Assembly (NCBI RefSeq): GCF_011074955.1
Contig: NZ_WUQJ01000022.1
Location: 62,001-126,000 of the forward strand
DNA length: 64,000 nt
Direction of reading: 5' to 3'
Source: Marinobacter caseinilyticus
Lineage (GTDB): Bacteria; Pseudomonadota; Gammaproteobacteria; Pseudomonadales; Oleiphilaceae
A program made the position numbers and the translations under genes. The notes beneath the pieces were generated by a model, which had not been told where the DNA came from, ran no database searches, and worked only from the letters and a program-made list of their open reading frames with translations. Shown here piece after piece: positions 50,610 through 60,569 of the stretch; position 1 is the stretch's first letter; each line of letters begins with the position of its first letter.

Positions 50610-50618
50610 GAGGCCTCC

Positions 50619-52217
50619 TCAGAAGGTTGTTTTTGAATCGCGCTCGGCCGCCATTGCTCTCAGCTTTGCCCGCTGAATCTTGGTGCCGTTTGCGCTCTCT
50701 GTCACTGGAAAAGCGTCGAGGAACCAGACTTTGGCTGGCACCTTGAACGCAGCGATGGTGTTCTTGAGCCAGGCACGGACACCCTCGGCATCAACATCGG
50801 TATCCGGGTCAGCAATAACAAACGCCACACACGCAGGTTTACCATCTACATCGGCGCCAATTACCTGAGCTTCTGCAATTCCCGGGCAGTCCCTGAGCAC
50901 ATCTTCAATTTCCGCAGGGTTTACCAGAAAGCCACCGAGGCGTATCGCATCACCAGCGCGGGTCTGGTAGACGAAAGAGCCATCCTGGCGCAGATACCCG
51001 ATGTCTCCGGTGGAGAAAAACCCGTCGGTATCGACCGCCTCAGAGGTCGCCTCCGGGTTATTAAAATAACCGGCAAAATTACCCTTTGCCCGAATTTCCA
51101 GAACACCGCTTTGTTCCGGCTCCAGCAAATCTCCGGTCTCGGTATGACGCACTCTCACCTGTGCTTCCGGGTCAGCGGGAAAACCGCCGCCCTTGCACCG
51201 TTCCTGTACATCTGACTGCCCGGCCTGGATCGAAAAAAGTGCCTGCACTTCACTGGAGCCGTAAACCCCCGCAAGTGGTATGCCACGGGCGTCTGTTTGC
51301 CTGGCGAGCTCCTCGGCGCCGGTCTGGAACGCCGCGAAACCACACATCCTGAGGCTCTCGAATCTGGTTTCTTCGGGCATGGCAGCAAGAAGGCGCCAGT
51401 ACATTTCATCACTACCGAACAGGTGTGTGAGCTTGTGCTTCAGGATCAGCTCTACCGCGGGGCCCTCATCAAACGTCTCCATGACCGCGATAGGAATGCC
51501 CGCTGCCAATGCAGTCATCACCGGCACTAACCCGAAGGTTCCGCAAAATGGCAACGGAGCGAGTAGACCTGCCTCGGGCTGATCGAACCGGAACGCCCGA
51601 GCCACGAGGTCCGCGTGGCTGGCAAGCGAACTCTGGGTGTGGACCACCAGTTTCGGCAGTTTTGTAGTGCCTGAGGTGGTGAACAGAATCGCCAGGTTGT
51701 TCTCGCTGGAATGGTCAGTCACATCGGGTGCATTAGAGGTTTCGAGAGCCGGGAACGGCAAAGTTGAACAGCCGCCCAACTGTGGTGCGGTTGTTGCCTG
51801 GTCAAGGACGGCAATCGTTTTGAGATCCGGCACTGTTTCAGGTTCAAGTTTTTCCAGCATGGCCTGAAAATCGATCTTGCGAAAGCGGGGCTGCATGATT
51901 AGCAAACAGGCACCGGAAGCAGACAGGATATGCTGCAGTTCCGCCGTGCGGTAACGGGTATTCACTGCCACTAACACCGCCCCAATGCGGGATAAACCAA
52001 GCATTAAGGCAAGCCATTCGGGTCGGTTCACAAGCCAAACCGCGACTCTGTCGCCGTGGCCAATCCCCTGCTCCTGCAGCCAGTCTGCGGCTGAGCGCCC
52101 CATCTGGTCCAGCTCGGCATAGCTGATGCGGCGTTCTCCCACCAGAAGTGCGCAGGATTCCGGCGCCCGCTCCAGATGTCTACTCACCAGCGCTGCAAGG
52201 GTCAGCTTCTTCGGCAT
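50619..52217 (-). CDS. Second AMP-forming acyl-CoA ligase
   Basis: A 532-residue adenylate-forming ligase. The P-loop reads 'AILFTTSGTTKLPKLVVHTQ', 'GVYGSSEVQALFSIQAGQ' follows, and the C-terminal domain has 'GFFSTGDIGYLRQDGSFVYQ' and 'NGTKIQRAKLR' with the catalytic Lys. It differs clearly from the ligase at 42018. Its start overlaps the stop of livF by one base. Together with thiolase and MaoC it forms a small beta-oxidation set fed by the Liv importer. Confidence 0.92.
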   Translation of the reverse strand: MPKKLTLAALVSRHLERAPESCALLVGERRISYAELDQMGRSAADWLQEQGIGHGDRVAVWLVNRPEWLALMLGLSRIGAVLVAVNTRYRTAELQHILSASGACLLIMQPRFRKIDFQAMLEKLEPETVPDLKTIAVLDQATTAPQLGGCSTLPFPALETSNAPDVTDHSSENNLAILFTTSGTTKLPKLVVHTQSSLASHADLVARAFRFDQPEAGLLAPLPFCGTFGLVPVMTALAAGIPIAVMETFDEGPAVELILKHKLTHLFGSDEMYWRLLAAMPEETRFESLRMCGFAAFQTGAEELARQTDARGIPLAGVYGSSEVQALFSIQAGQSDVQERCKGGGFPADPEAQVRVRHTETGDLLEPEQSGVLEIRAKGNFAGYFNNPEATSEAVDTDGFFSTGDIGYLRQDGSFVYQTRAGDAIRLGGFLVNPAEIEDVLRDCPGIAEAQVIGADVDGKPACVAFVIADPDTDVDAEGVRAWLKNTIAAFKVPAKVWFLDAFPVTESANGTKIQRAKLRAMAAERDSKTTF

Positions 52218-52927
52218 CAGTAGAGCTCCATTAGTTTCTTGTTATCACTTAACTCGGAAGGGTGGCCTTCCCAGGTCATCTGACCGGATTTCATCACCAC
52301 GACCCGGTCCGAGATTTTCAGAGCCTCCTTGACATTTTGCTCTACCAGCAGAATCGACATGCCGGTTTTCTGCTGTAATTCCCGGATCGGACCACAGAGA
52401 TCCTGGAACAGCTTCGGCGCCAGGCCTATGGAAGGCTCGTCCATCAGCAAACAGCGAGGACGGCTGAGCAGCGCCCGGCCAATAGAGACCATTTGCTGCT
52501 GGCCACCCGACAGGTTACCGGCTCGGGTCTGGTAGAATTTTTTCATCACCGGCAGGATCGACATCACCCAATCAATTCGGTCTGCGCGTTCTTTTTCCGG
52601 AACCCCAGCGGCCCACATGCCGAGACTCATGGTCTCCTCCACGGTCATACCGGGGAACACTCCCCGGCCTTCCGGCATCATGGACATCCCCGCCATCGTC
52701 ATGGCCCGTGGCTCGGTCACTGCCGGTTTACCATTGAACAGAATGCGGCCACCCTCGTGGAGCACCAGACCGAATACGGATTTTAGCAGCGTGGATTTGC
52801 CAGCCCCGTTGTGACCGATCAGGCACAGCACTTCATTGTCGTTGACATGAAGATTGATGTCCGTCAGAACAGGCCGGCCACCATAACCGACCACCAGATT
52901 CTCAACCTGGAGCATTTTGTCTGCCAT
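52217..52927 (-). CDS. livF: Liv-type ABC importer ATPase, LivF
   Basis: A 236-residue ABC ATPase with Walker A GHNGAGKST, the signature 'GNLSGGQQQMVSIGRAL', Walker B 'RCLLMDEPSIGLAP' and the His switch region. The short LivF form ends '...NKKLMELY'. It couples ATP hydrolysis to uptake with LivG, LivH and LivM. Spacing to livG is 2 bp. Confidence 0.95.
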   Translation of the reverse strand: MADKMLQVENLVVGYGGRPVLTDINLHVNDNEVLCLIGHNGAGKSTLLKSVFGLVLHEGGRILFNGKPAVTEPRAMTMAGMSMMPEGRGVFPGMTVEETMSLGMWAAGVPEKERADRIDWVMSILPVMKKFYQTRAGNLSGGQQQMVSIGRALLSRPRCLLMDEPSIGLAPKLFQDLCGPIRELQQKTGMSILLVEQNVKEALKISDRVVVMKSGQMTWEGHPSELSDNKKLMELY

Positions 52928-52929
52928 GA

Positions 52930-53748
52930 TTATCTCTCCCCGAAGTAAATGGCGGCCAGGGCCGGGTCATTCAGGATGGCTTGCGGCTCGCCATCAGCCA
53001 GCAATTTACCCTGATCGAGAAAAGCAATGCGGTCAGAAATATTCACCACAATGTCCAGATTGTGCTCGATGATGCAGACGGTAATACCCTCTTTAACTTC
53101 CTCCCTGAGCAACCGCAGGAACAGATTATAGGAGTTAGGATCAAGTCCGGACGCCGGTTCGTCCAACAGCCACAGGCGAGAATCCGTTGCCATGATACGG
53201 GCGAGGCTCAGGAACTTGCGCTCTGCATAGGCCAGATCAAGCGCACGGGTGTGGCGCTTGTCAGTTAGTCCGGTACGCTCGAGAATCTGATTCACTTTGT
53301 CGAGCCGTTTGGCCTTACGGAATTTTCCGCCAGACTGCCAGAGCCAGGAACCAGACTCCATCATGGTCAGGATGTTCTCTTCTACCGTCATGTGGGTAAA
53401 CAGCCGAAGATCCTGAAAGGTCCTGGCTATCCCCGCCCTGGCAATTCTCCAGGGCGCCTGACCGATGACCGACTCGCCTTGCCAGCTTACGTCGCCTTCG
53501 GAAGGCGAAATATGTCCGGTAATCATATTGAACAAGGTGGTTTTGCCTGCTCCGTTCGGGCCGACAAGGGTGGTGATGATACCTGCCCTCAGATTCAGGG
53601 AAACATCATTGATTGCCTGCAGCCCACCAAAGTTCTTGCTCAGGTCAGTGATCTCCAGCAATACATCCTGGCCATCCGTAGACCCGGTAAAACCGGAACC
53701 GGGAGCTGGCTTTTCGATCTCCTGAGCTGTCATTAACTGTTCGCTCAT
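52930..53748 (-). CDS. livG: Liv-type ABC importer ATPase, LivG
   Basis: A 272-residue ABC ATPase. 'LVGPNGAGKTTLFNMITGHI' is Walker A, 'RTFQDLRLFTHMTVEENILT' the Q-loop region, and 'SRLWLLDEPASGLDPNSYNL' Walker B. The ABC signature is divergent (LDLAYAERKFLSLARI in place of LSGGQ), a departure from most LivG proteins. The LivG C-terminal tail 'GEPQAILNDPALAAIYFGE' is present. It overlaps the end of livM by 4 bp. Confidence 0.95.
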   Translation of the reverse strand: MSEQLMTAQEIEKPAPGSGFTGSTDGQDVLLEITDLSKNFGGLQAINDVSLNLRAGIITTLVGPNGAGKTTLFNMITGHISPSEGDVSWQGESVIGQAPWRIARAGIARTFQDLRLFTHMTVEENILTMMESGSWLWQSGGKFRKAKRLDKVNQILERTGLTDKRHTRALDLAYAERKFLSLARIMATDSRLWLLDEPASGLDPNSYNLFLRLLREEVKEGITVCIIEHNLDIVVNISDRIAFLDQGKLLADGEPQAILNDPALAAIYFGER

Positions 53749-54626
53749 TTGCCACCTCCCGGGTGTGAACTCACGATACCGCCGGGACGGAAAATCATCA
53801 GCAACACCATGGCCATCCCGTAAACGATCTGCTGAATGGAACCGATTTCGGTCTGAGGCAGGAATGACAAATAGGTCAGGACGCTGGGCATAAGCATCAA
53901 CAATGCGGCGCCCAACAGCGGTCCCAATATAGTAGCGGTGCCTCCGATAATGACCATCGCCATCACCAGTACCGAGGTGTCGAGCATGAAGCTCTGGACA
54001 TTAATAAAGCTCATGTAAAAGGCATAGAGCGCACCGGCAACCGCCGCCAGCGCCGAAGACAGGACAACCGAGAGCGTCTTTATCACCGTGACGTTCTTGC
54101 CGGACGCCAAAGCAGCCGATTCACTGTCGCGGATCGCTTTGAGACTGCGGCCGAAGCTGGTGTGCACCAGGATTCGGATAATCCCGATAATAATCACCAG
54201 GCAAATCAGCGACATCAGTAGAAACTGCCAGGGCTTATAAATCGGATAACCGAGCATTTCCACAGCGGGAATCCCGATCACACCGCCAATACCGCCGGTA
54301 AAACTCTTCCACTCCGAGAACAGAGTGACAGCCAGCACCTGCAGCCCCAGGGAGGCGGCCACAAAATATTCGCCCCGGACCCGCAGCGCGGGTAATGCCA
54401 GCAGCAGGGAGGTTACCGCGGCAGCCGCCATCGCAACGGGTATCGCCACAAAAAATTCCGGGGTCACATTCATCGCAACCAGGGCCGCGGTATAACCTCC
54501 AATCCCGAAAAACACCGCATGCGCCAGAGAGAAAATACCGGCGTAGCCGATGATGAAATTCAGGGTGGTCGAGAGGATCGCGTAGACCGAGATCAGGACC
54601 AGCAGGTTCAGTATATAAGCGGTCAT
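53745..54626 (-). CDS. livM: Liv-type ABC importer permease, LivM
   Basis: A 293-residue permease with about nine membrane helices. The family segments 'GYAGIFSLAHAVFFGIGGYT' and 'FGRSLKAIRDSESAALASGK' (coupling helix) are clear. It forms the heterodimeric channel with LivH. Confidence 0.95.
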   Translation of the reverse strand: MTAYILNLLVLISVYAILSTTLNFIIGYAGIFSLAHAVFFGIGGYTAALVAMNVTPEFFVAIPVAMAAAAVTSLLLALPALRVRGEYFVAASLGLQVLAVTLFSEWKSFTGGIGGVIGIPAVEMLGYPIYKPWQFLLMSLICLVIIIGIIRILVHTSFGRSLKAIRDSESAALASGKNVTVIKTLSVVLSSALAAVAGALYAFYMSFINVQSFMLDTSVLVMAMVIIGGTATILGPLLGAALLMLMPSVLTYLSFLPQTEIGSIQQIVYGMAMVLLMIFRPGGIVSSHPGGGK

Positions 54627-54635
54627 GTCAGCGCC

Positions 54636-55508
54636 TCACGAAACCGTCGCCCGCCCAAAGAACCCGGACGGTTTGAAGATGATGAAGAAGAACAGGATCG
54701 CGAAGGTAATGGCTTCGCTCCACTGAGTGCCCAGCTTCCACATCGCCAGGTTCTCGGCCACACCGATCAGCAAGCCGGCACAGGCAGCGCCCCGGAGGCT
54801 GCCAATGCCGCCGACAATGGTCGCAGCCAGACTGATCAGCATGACGTGGTGGCCAACCGCCGGATTAATCCCGGTGCCCGCAGCGGTAAAAATCGCGCCC
54901 GGCACTACCAGCAGCGATCCGAGAGCAAAAGCGTAGGTGGACAAACGTCGGGGACTAAGCCCAAACATACGCACCAGTTCCGGGTTCTCACTCAGAGCTC
55001 TCAGCCCCTTGCCCACAAAGGTGTGAGTCAGGAAGTAATGCAACGCCACAAAGCAGATTACAGCACACCCAATGGCGAGCCCGTTCAGTGGCGAAAGATA
55101 TAGCCCCGGCATCACCTCCACAGAGTTGCTCAAGGGTGTCGGGACAGACATGAAGCCGCGCCCGAACACACTACCTAGCAGATTTTGCACCACAATACCG
55201 ACACCAAAAGAAGCCACGAACACCGTGAAGAATGAGCCTTCATGACGCTGGATCGGCGCATACATGAAGCGGTCCAGCACCACACCGAAAACCACCGCAC
55301 TGATGGCCGCCACGGCGACTGCAAAGGTCCAGTGAAAACCCAAGCCGGTCAACGCAAAGTGGAACAGGTAAGCCGCAATAGCGAAGGTCGCACCGTGGGC
55401 AAAATGGAATATCTTGGTAGAACCAAATATCAGCGAAAAGCCAGCTGCCGTGAGGGCGTAGATCGCCCCCACCTGCAAACCGTTGGCAAGGAGTTGCAGA
55501 AAAAGCAT
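54636..55508 (-). CDS. livH: Liv-type ABC importer permease, LivH
   Basis: A 290-residue permease starting MLFLQLLANGLQVGAIYALT with 'GFSLIFGSTKIFHFAHGATF' and the coupling-helix region 'FVGKGLRALSENPELVRMFG'. It pairs with LivM and receives ligand from the binding protein encoded 9 bp upstream. Confidence 0.95.
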   Translation of the reverse strand: MLFLQLLANGLQVGAIYALTAAGFSLIFGSTKIFHFAHGATFAIAAYLFHFALTGLGFHWTFAVAVAAISAVVFGVVLDRFMYAPIQRHEGSFFTVFVASFGVGIVVQNLLGSVFGRGFMSVPTPLSNSVEVMPGLYLSPLNGLAIGCAVICFVALHYFLTHTFVGKGLRALSENPELVRMFGLSPRRLSTYAFALGSLLVVPGAIFTAAGTGINPAVGHHVMLISLAATIVGGIGSLRGAACAGLLIGVAENLAMWKLGTQWSEAITFAILFFFIIFKPSGFFGRATVS

Positions 55509-55517
55509 GACGGCCCC

Positions 55518-56648
55518 TTACTCCGCAGTCTTGACTGAGACCACTTTGCCACTACCTGAACCGTCAACCTCAAGAACCTGGATTGGAGCCAACAGAGTGC
55601 CATTATCCTGGAAAGAAACCTCGCCACCGACCAATTCGAACGTCTCCGTTGCTTTACGCTGTGCCAGCAGGTTAGCACCCGTAATTTCTTTGTTCTGCGC
55701 TTCCAGAGCCTGGGCAAGTAACCCGAAGACCCTTACGGCATTGTAGTAGTTGGCAATGTAGGAGGTCGGATTCTTGTTATGCTCTGCTTTGTAGTCGTCC
55801 ACAAAACGCTTGGTGACAGGGTCATCGGAGCCCCACTCAATGCTCTGGGTGGTGAACAATGCGCCCTGTGCTTCTGCCTGGCTTTGCAGCTCGGGCACCG
55901 AGAACGCGGAGTAACTGGCGATTTGCGCCTTTACGCCGTTGTCACGCAACTGTTTAACGATCTGCAATTGCTGGGAGCCGTAGGAAGCCACATAGACTAC
56001 ATCCGGATTGTCGCTACGAACCCGGGCAGCCACACCACTGAACTGCTGGGCTGACGCTGCAATGGAGTGGGACTCCACGAGTTCGGCACCCAGTGTCGGC
56101 AAGGTTTTTTCCAGTTCATTCAGTATCGACTCCCCAAGTGGATCATCCACGTACACCAAGGTGAATCGTTTGTGACCCAGGTCTTCGACGGCATACCTCG
56201 CCAGGGCTCCAACTTCATTGTTTGCCAGTGGAATGACGTTCCAGAAATATTCGCCCAGTTCCGCCAGATCAGGACCAACACCACCGCCATTTACTGCCAC
56301 CGTCTGGCTGCGCTGAGCCAGTGTGGAGAGAGCCTTGGAAACCCCGGTGAAGGCGGAGAGCACGAAGGGTACGCCCTCAACATTGACCAGCTTATTCATC
56401 GCCACCACCCCTTGTTGGGGCAAGGCCTGGCTATCTTCGTACAGGATATTCAGATTTCCTGACAACATTCCGTCTTCGTTGATATGCTTGGCAGCCAGAT
56501 CTGCACCAGACATAAAAATGTCACCGTAGGTGGCGTTAGGGCCACTGAGCGGAAAGACCGCGCCAATTTCGATGTCCTCGGCTTGAACAGAAACGGCAGA
56601 AGCAAGCCCTATGGCAAAAGCGATGGAAGAAAGCGTCTTACGTAACAT
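55518..56648 (-). CDS. Liv-type periplasmic binding protein
   Basis: A 376-residue protein with a signal peptide (SIAFAIGLASAVSVQA, cleavage near AEDIEIG) and the Peripla_BP_6 fold: 'IGAVFPLSGPNATYGDIFMS', 'LVYVDDPLGESILNELEKTL' and 'VYVASYGSQQLQIVKQLRDN'. The ligand is probably the acid degraded by the neighbouring enzymes rather than leucine (inference from context). It heads the transport operon; the promoter lies in the 167 bp shared with the divergent aldo/keto reductase. Confidence 0.93.
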   Translation of the reverse strand: MLRKTLSSIAFAIGLASAVSVQAEDIEIGAVFPLSGPNATYGDIFMSGADLAAKHINEDGMLSGNLNILYEDSQALPQQGVVAMNKLVNVEGVPFVLSAFTGVSKALSTLAQRSQTVAVNGGGVGPDLAELGEYFWNVIPLANNEVGALARYAVEDLGHKRFTLVYVDDPLGESILNELEKTLPTLGAELVESHSIAASAQQFSGVAARVRSDNPDVVYVASYGSQQLQIVKQLRDNGVKAQIASYSAFSVPELQSQAEAQGALFTTQSIEWGSDDPVTKRFVDDYKAEHNKNPTSYIANYYNAVRVFGLLAQALEAQNKEITGANLLAQRKATETFELVGGEVSFQDNGTLLAPIQVLEVDGSGSGKVVSVKTAE

Positions 56649-56815
56649 AATCTGTCCTCGGTATTGTTTTTATTCCATTCAAACCTAGCACCGATTCAGC
56701 TACGCACAATTCGCCATTTATTAAGACCCCGTTAAGGCAATGTGAATATGGATCCGGCCCCCGTAATGAGCATTTCGTTTACTCTTGTTTAAGCCAAATA
56801 TAAAGGAGCAGAACC

Positions 56816-57799
56816 ATGAACTATCGCCGACTCGGAACTACCGGCATGAACGTCTCCGCCCTGTGTCTCGGCACCATGACCTATGGTTCGCCGAAGTGGC
56901 GGGAGTGGGTGCTGGACGAACAGGCCAGCCGGCCATTTATAAAACAGGCACTGGATGCTGGCATCAATTTTTTTGATACTGCTGACATGTACTCACTGGG
57001 GGAATCGGAACGTGTTGTGGGCAAGGCGCTGCTGGATTACGCGCCCCGCGAGGATGTGGTCATCGCCACCAAAGTATTCAACCCCATGGGAGATGGTCCC
57101 AACAACCGGGGCCTGTCGAGAAAGCACATCATGGCTGCTATAGACAGCTCATTACAGCGCCTCGGCACCGACCACGTCGATCTCTACCAGATCCACCGCT
57201 GGGACTACAAGACACCAATCGAGGAAACCATGGAAGCCCTGCACGACGTGGTGAAGGCCGGGAAAGCACGTTATATCGGCGCCTCATCCATGTATGCCTG
57301 GCAGTTTTCAAAAGCCCAGCACACGGCACAAATGCATGGCTGGACCCGCTTTGCCACCATGCAGCCGATGTACAACCTCGTGTATCGGGAAGAAGAGCGG
57401 GAAATGTTCCCGTTGTGTATCGATCAGGGTGTGGGCGTTATTCCCTGGAGTCCGTTGGCGAGGGGCATTCTCGCGGGCAAGACCGTGCAGGGTGAAGGCG
57501 GCGAGAGTACCCGGGCGAAAACCGATGAGAACACCCGAAAATGGCGCCTCGGCAGCGACGTTGACCAACCTGTTATCGACGCCCTCCGCAAGGTTGCCAA
57601 GAATCGCGGCATGAGTATGGCTCAGATTGCGCTGGCCTGGGTTATGTCCAACCCGGCTGTCACCGCACCTATCGTTGGGGCAAGCAAACCGGGACACATT
57701 GAAGAGGCAATTGCAGCATTGGAACTGACGCTTTCAGATGAAGAAAAAGCCGCCCTGGAAGATGCTTATGTGCCGCATAGGATAGCCGGACACAACTAA
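56816..57799 (+). CDS. Aldo/keto reductase
   Basis: A 327-residue NADPH-dependent reductase. The catalytic tetrad is visible: Asp and Tyr in 'FFDTADMYSLGESERVVGKA', Lys in 'DVVIATKVFNP', His in 'YQIHRWDYKT'. Cofactor loop 'GVIPWSPLARGILAGK' is in place. It is divergent from the Liv operon. It may detoxify or interconvert an aldehyde intermediate. Substrate unknown. Confidence 0.92.
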   Translation: MNYRRLGTTGMNVSALCLGTMTYGSPKWREWVLDEQASRPFIKQALDAGINFFDTADMYSLGESERVVGKALLDYAPREDVVIATKVFNPMGDGPNNRGLSRKHIMAAIDSSLQRLGTDHVDLYQIHRWDYKTPIEETMEALHDVVKAGKARYIGASSMYAWQFSKAQHTAQMHGWTRFATMQPMYNLVYREEEREMFPLCIDQGVGVIPWSPLARGILAGKTVQGEGGESTRAKTDENTRKWRLGSDVDQPVIDALRKVAKNRGMSMAQIALAWVMSNPAVTAPIVGASKPGHIEEAIAALELTLSDEEKAALEDAYVPHRIAGHN

Positions 57800-57811
57800 C
57801 ACGACACGAAA

Positions 57812-57842
57812 ACCCTGCCCGTCTTCATCAGAACGGCAGGGT
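57812..57842. terminator. Bidirectional terminator hairpin
   Basis: ACCCTGCC pairs exactly with GGCAGGGT across a loop that also has a GT/AC pair. It lies between the convergent aldo/keto reductase and transporter genes, overlapping the stop codon of the latter. An AAAA run precedes it, giving Us on the minus-strand transcript. Confidence 0.65.
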
Positions 57843-59165
57843 CAGGACCGCACAAAGCAGGCTGCAAAAGGTGAGCGCGGCCAGAGAGTATTTCAAGCTC
57901 CATTCCCAGGCGGCCCGATGCGCGTTATAGCCCGTGCAGCGTTCCAAAAGCAAGGAATTAGCGGAATAGGGCGTGCCTGCAATGGTAATTCCCCAGCCGG
58001 TAATGATGCCCAGACCCAACCCCAACAAACCGTAATCGGGCCAGATCGGACCGAGAATACTGCCCGCAAGAGTTCCGGAAATAATCGGGTTCACGCCCAC
58101 GGCGCCCCCGGTGAAAAATAACCAGGGCACCGCGATCGCGACCAGCGGATAGGCCCATACCGGCAAGCTGAAATCCATTCCCAACCAGGTCAGTGCAAAG
58201 GTTCCGATGATGCCGCCAAGAAACGAAGACCCCCCCATTATTACCAGCTCGTTGTTCATGGGCGCCAATGAAGGCAACGCTACAACGCCGTCAGCCAGAC
58301 GACGATAAGCCAGGCCAAGTATCACAGCCGACAGACAGCTGAGGGTGACTGCCTGGGAGTATACAAGCCCGGCCCGGGCGCTCAAGGTAAAGGCCCCAAA
58401 GCAAATCAGCGCGATAATGGCCACAAAACGGAGCCAGGGGAAAAGCGCAGATTCATGATCGCCCGGCAGCACGGTCACTTCGGCTCGGGCAGGCTCCTGC
58501 TCCCTCGCAAAAGCGCCCGCCAGCAAAAAGAGAATGGACACTGGCAATCCCACAGCAATCAATTTCCAGCTCGACAGCCCCGGCAGGAACGTTACGGTCA
58601 TCACAATGGCGATCGACAGGGGTGAGGCCATGGGCGAGGCACCGAAGCCGCGCACCACCGCCCGGGCAGCATTGCGCCCCAACGCACTGTCGCCTTGCTC
58701 CTTGATTTGCACACCGATCATGGTGGCGACCACGCCTACGGCTCCGAAATTCAGGGGAATCGAAAGCAACGCCGTGCCCACACTCATACCCAGGTATCGC
58801 ACTAGGGATTTGCCAGCAAACAGACTGCGGGCAATGATTTTCAGATCATTGGACTGACCCATCACGGCAGATAACAGCATGACGGTGATAATAAGAGCGC
58901 CAATACGCGCCATGTTGGCCGCAGCTCTGGGCAAGGCGGACGGCTCAAACGCAAGTGCCGCAAAGGTGAGCAGGATGATCAGTGAAAATATCACCTTCCC
59001 CACTACGCGCAGATTGCCCCAACCCAACACAATGGCCATACAGGCAAACACAGTGGCGGCCACGGTATGACCCGGTAAAAAAGTGGCGACCCCGGCACCC
59101 AAAGCAAGGTAAGCCAGGATTGAGCGAGGCAGGGGCAGGCTGTCCGGGTGCAATAAAGACTTCAT
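57828..59165 (-). CDS. Multi-pass transporter of unknown specificity
   Basis: A 445-residue protein with about twelve membrane helices in two halves. Each half has a loop rich in Gly/Pro/Asn: 'LNFGAVGVVATMIG' with 'GFGASPMASPLSIAIVMT', and 'GGAVGVNPIISGTLAGSILG' with 'TIAGTPYSANSLLLERC'. Such paired reentrant loops recall the ion-transporter superfamily of anion and dicarboxylate permeases. I cannot name its family. Place beside the CoA-transferase suggests an organic acid. Confidence 0.65.
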   Translation of the reverse strand: MKSLLHPDSLPLPRSILAYLALGAGVATFLPGHTVAATVFACMAIVLGWGNLRVVGKVIFSLIILLTFAALAFEPSALPRAAANMARIGALIITVMLLSAVMGQSNDLKIIARSLFAGKSLVRYLGMSVGTALLSIPLNFGAVGVVATMIGVQIKEQGDSALGRNAARAVVRGFGASPMASPLSIAIVMTVTFLPGLSSWKLIAVGLPVSILFLLAGAFAREQEPARAEVTVLPGDHESALFPWLRFVAIIALICFGAFTLSARAGLVYSQAVTLSCLSAVILGLAYRRLADGVVALPSLAPMNNELVIMGGSSFLGGIIGTFALTWLGMDFSLPVWAYPLVAIAVPWLFFTGGAVGVNPIISGTLAGSILGPIWPDYGLLGLGLGIITGWGITIAGTPYSANSLLLERCTGYNAHRAAWEWSLKYSLAALTFCSLLCAVLTLPF

Positions 59166-59230
59166 ACTACCGACATTCCCTATCGCCCCGAGCCTTCTGG
59201 TTGGTCTTCTGACGAGTCTCGTCCATGCCT

Positions 59231-59872
59231 TCAGGCAGGAGGCAACAACCGTGCACCAGTCAAAGCCTGAACTTCCTCAAATGTATTCTCACCAAACAAC
59301 TCCACTACCCGAAGCCCGTCCGGCGTCACATCTATGACGGCGAGGTCGGTAAAAATCCTTTGAACCACACCCGTTCCGGTCAAAGGATAGGTACATTGTT
59401 CGAGAATCTTGGGTTCGTTCTCCCGGGTCGTGTGCCGCATCACTACAAAGAGTTTGCGAGCGCCTACGGCCAGATCCATCGCACCACCAACCGCCGGGGG
59501 AAACTTGTCGTTATTGGTCGCCCAGTTTGCCAGGTCACCCGTGGCAGACACCTGGAAAGCACCCAGCACAGCAATATCCAGATGCCCTCCCCGCATGATC
59601 GCGAAGGATTCCGCGTTATCGAAATAACACCCGCCCGGGAGCAGGGTTACATACTGTTTGCCTGCATTGATCAGATTGGGGTTTTCTTCCCCCGGTGCAG
59701 GCGCGGGACCGACGGCGAGAATGCCGTTCTCGCTGTGATAGATAACCTGTTTATCACCGGCCACGTAGTTTGAAACCTTGGTGGGTATGCCGATACCAAG
59801 ATTCACGTAGGCGCCATCAGGTATATCCTGGGCCACACGTTCGGCCATCTGTTCGGGGTTAAACCTGAGCAT
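59231..59872 (-). CDS. 3-Oxoacid CoA-transferase subunit B
   Basis: A 213-residue class I CoA-transferase subunit. The catalytic Glu lies in 'IYHSENGILAVGP', and 'YVNLGIGIPTKVSNYV' and 'LPGGCYFDNAESFAIMRGGH' are family blocks. It overlaps subunit A by 14 bp. The complex moves CoA from succinyl-CoA to acetoacetate, 3-oxoadipate or a similar acid. The homogentisate operon makes acetoacetate, so that is one plausible substrate. The start at 59872 was taken over the upstream in-frame ATG at 59905. Confidence 0.92.
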   Translation of the reverse strand: MLRFNPEQMAERVAQDIPDGAYVNLGIGIPTKVSNYVAGDKQVIYHSENGILAVGPAPAPGEENPNLINAGKQYVTLLPGGCYFDNAESFAIMRGGHLDIAVLGAFQVSATGDLANWATNNDKFPPAVGGAMDLAVGARKLFVVMRHTTRENEPKILEQCTYPLTGTGVVQRIFTDLAVIDVTPDGLRVVELFGENTFEEVQALTGARLLPPA

Positions 59873-60560
59873 GGTCCACCTCCTCTGCCACCAACCGATC
59901 AACAAAAATACCCGGTGTCACCACATGTTCTGGGTTAAGCCCACCGACTTCGACAATGGAATTCACTTCGGCGATGGTTACACGCGCCGCGCTGGCCATC
60001 ATCGGGTTAAAATTCCGCCCGGCGGTGTTGTAGACCAGATTACCCCATGGGTCGCCGCACTCCGCCCGTACCAGTGCGTAATCTGCCGGCAGCGGCAACT
60101 CCAGGACATAGCCCTTGCCATTGATGACCCTGGTTTCTTTCCCTTCGGCCAGTCTGGTGCCATAGCCGGTTGGTGTCAGAAAACCACCAATCCCGGCTCC
60201 GGCAATCCGGATACGCTCACTCAGAGTGCCCTGCGGCACCAGTTCCAATTCTACCGAACCCTCTTCAAAGCGTTTCTCGAACCATATGGAACCGGCTGAG
60301 CGAGGAAAAGAACAGACGATCTTGCTCACCAGTCCATCTCTCAACAAGGATGCAATGCCCTCCTCTGCCACCCCAGCATTGTTGGAGATAATGGTGAGCC
60401 CTGTTGCGCCATGCTGTCGAAGCGCTTCGATCAGTTTCAGCGGAATACCTGAACTGCCGAAGCCCCCAATCATGATGACCGCACCGTCAGGAATATCAGC
60501 CACGGCATCTTTGAACGAGTTAACCCGTTTATCAATCACAACCTGTTCCCCTTCTGTCAT
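59859..60560 (-). CDS. 3-Oxoacid CoA-transferase subunit A
   Basis: A 233-residue partner subunit. The motifs 'IMIGGFGSSGIPLKLIEALR' and 'ISNNAGVAEEGIASLLRDG', then 'FLTPTGYGTRLAEGKET' and 'MASAARVTIAEVNSIVEVGG', match ScoA/PcaI/AtoD-type proteins. First gene of the pair, 9 bp downstream of the TRAP permease, so it is probably co-transcribed with the transporter. Confidence 0.93.
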   Translation of the reverse strand: MTEGEQVVIDKRVNSFKDAVADIPDGAVIMIGGFGSSGIPLKLIEALRQHGATGLTIISNNAGVAEEGIASLLRDGLVSKIVCSFPRSAGSIWFEKRFEEGSVELELVPQGTLSERIRIAGAGIGGFLTPTGYGTRLAEGKETRVINGKGYVLELPLPADYALVRAECGDPWGNLVYNTAGRNFNPMMASAARVTIAEVNSIVEVGGLNPEHVVTPGIFVDRLVAEEVDHAQV

Positions 60561-60569
60561 AAACCGGGT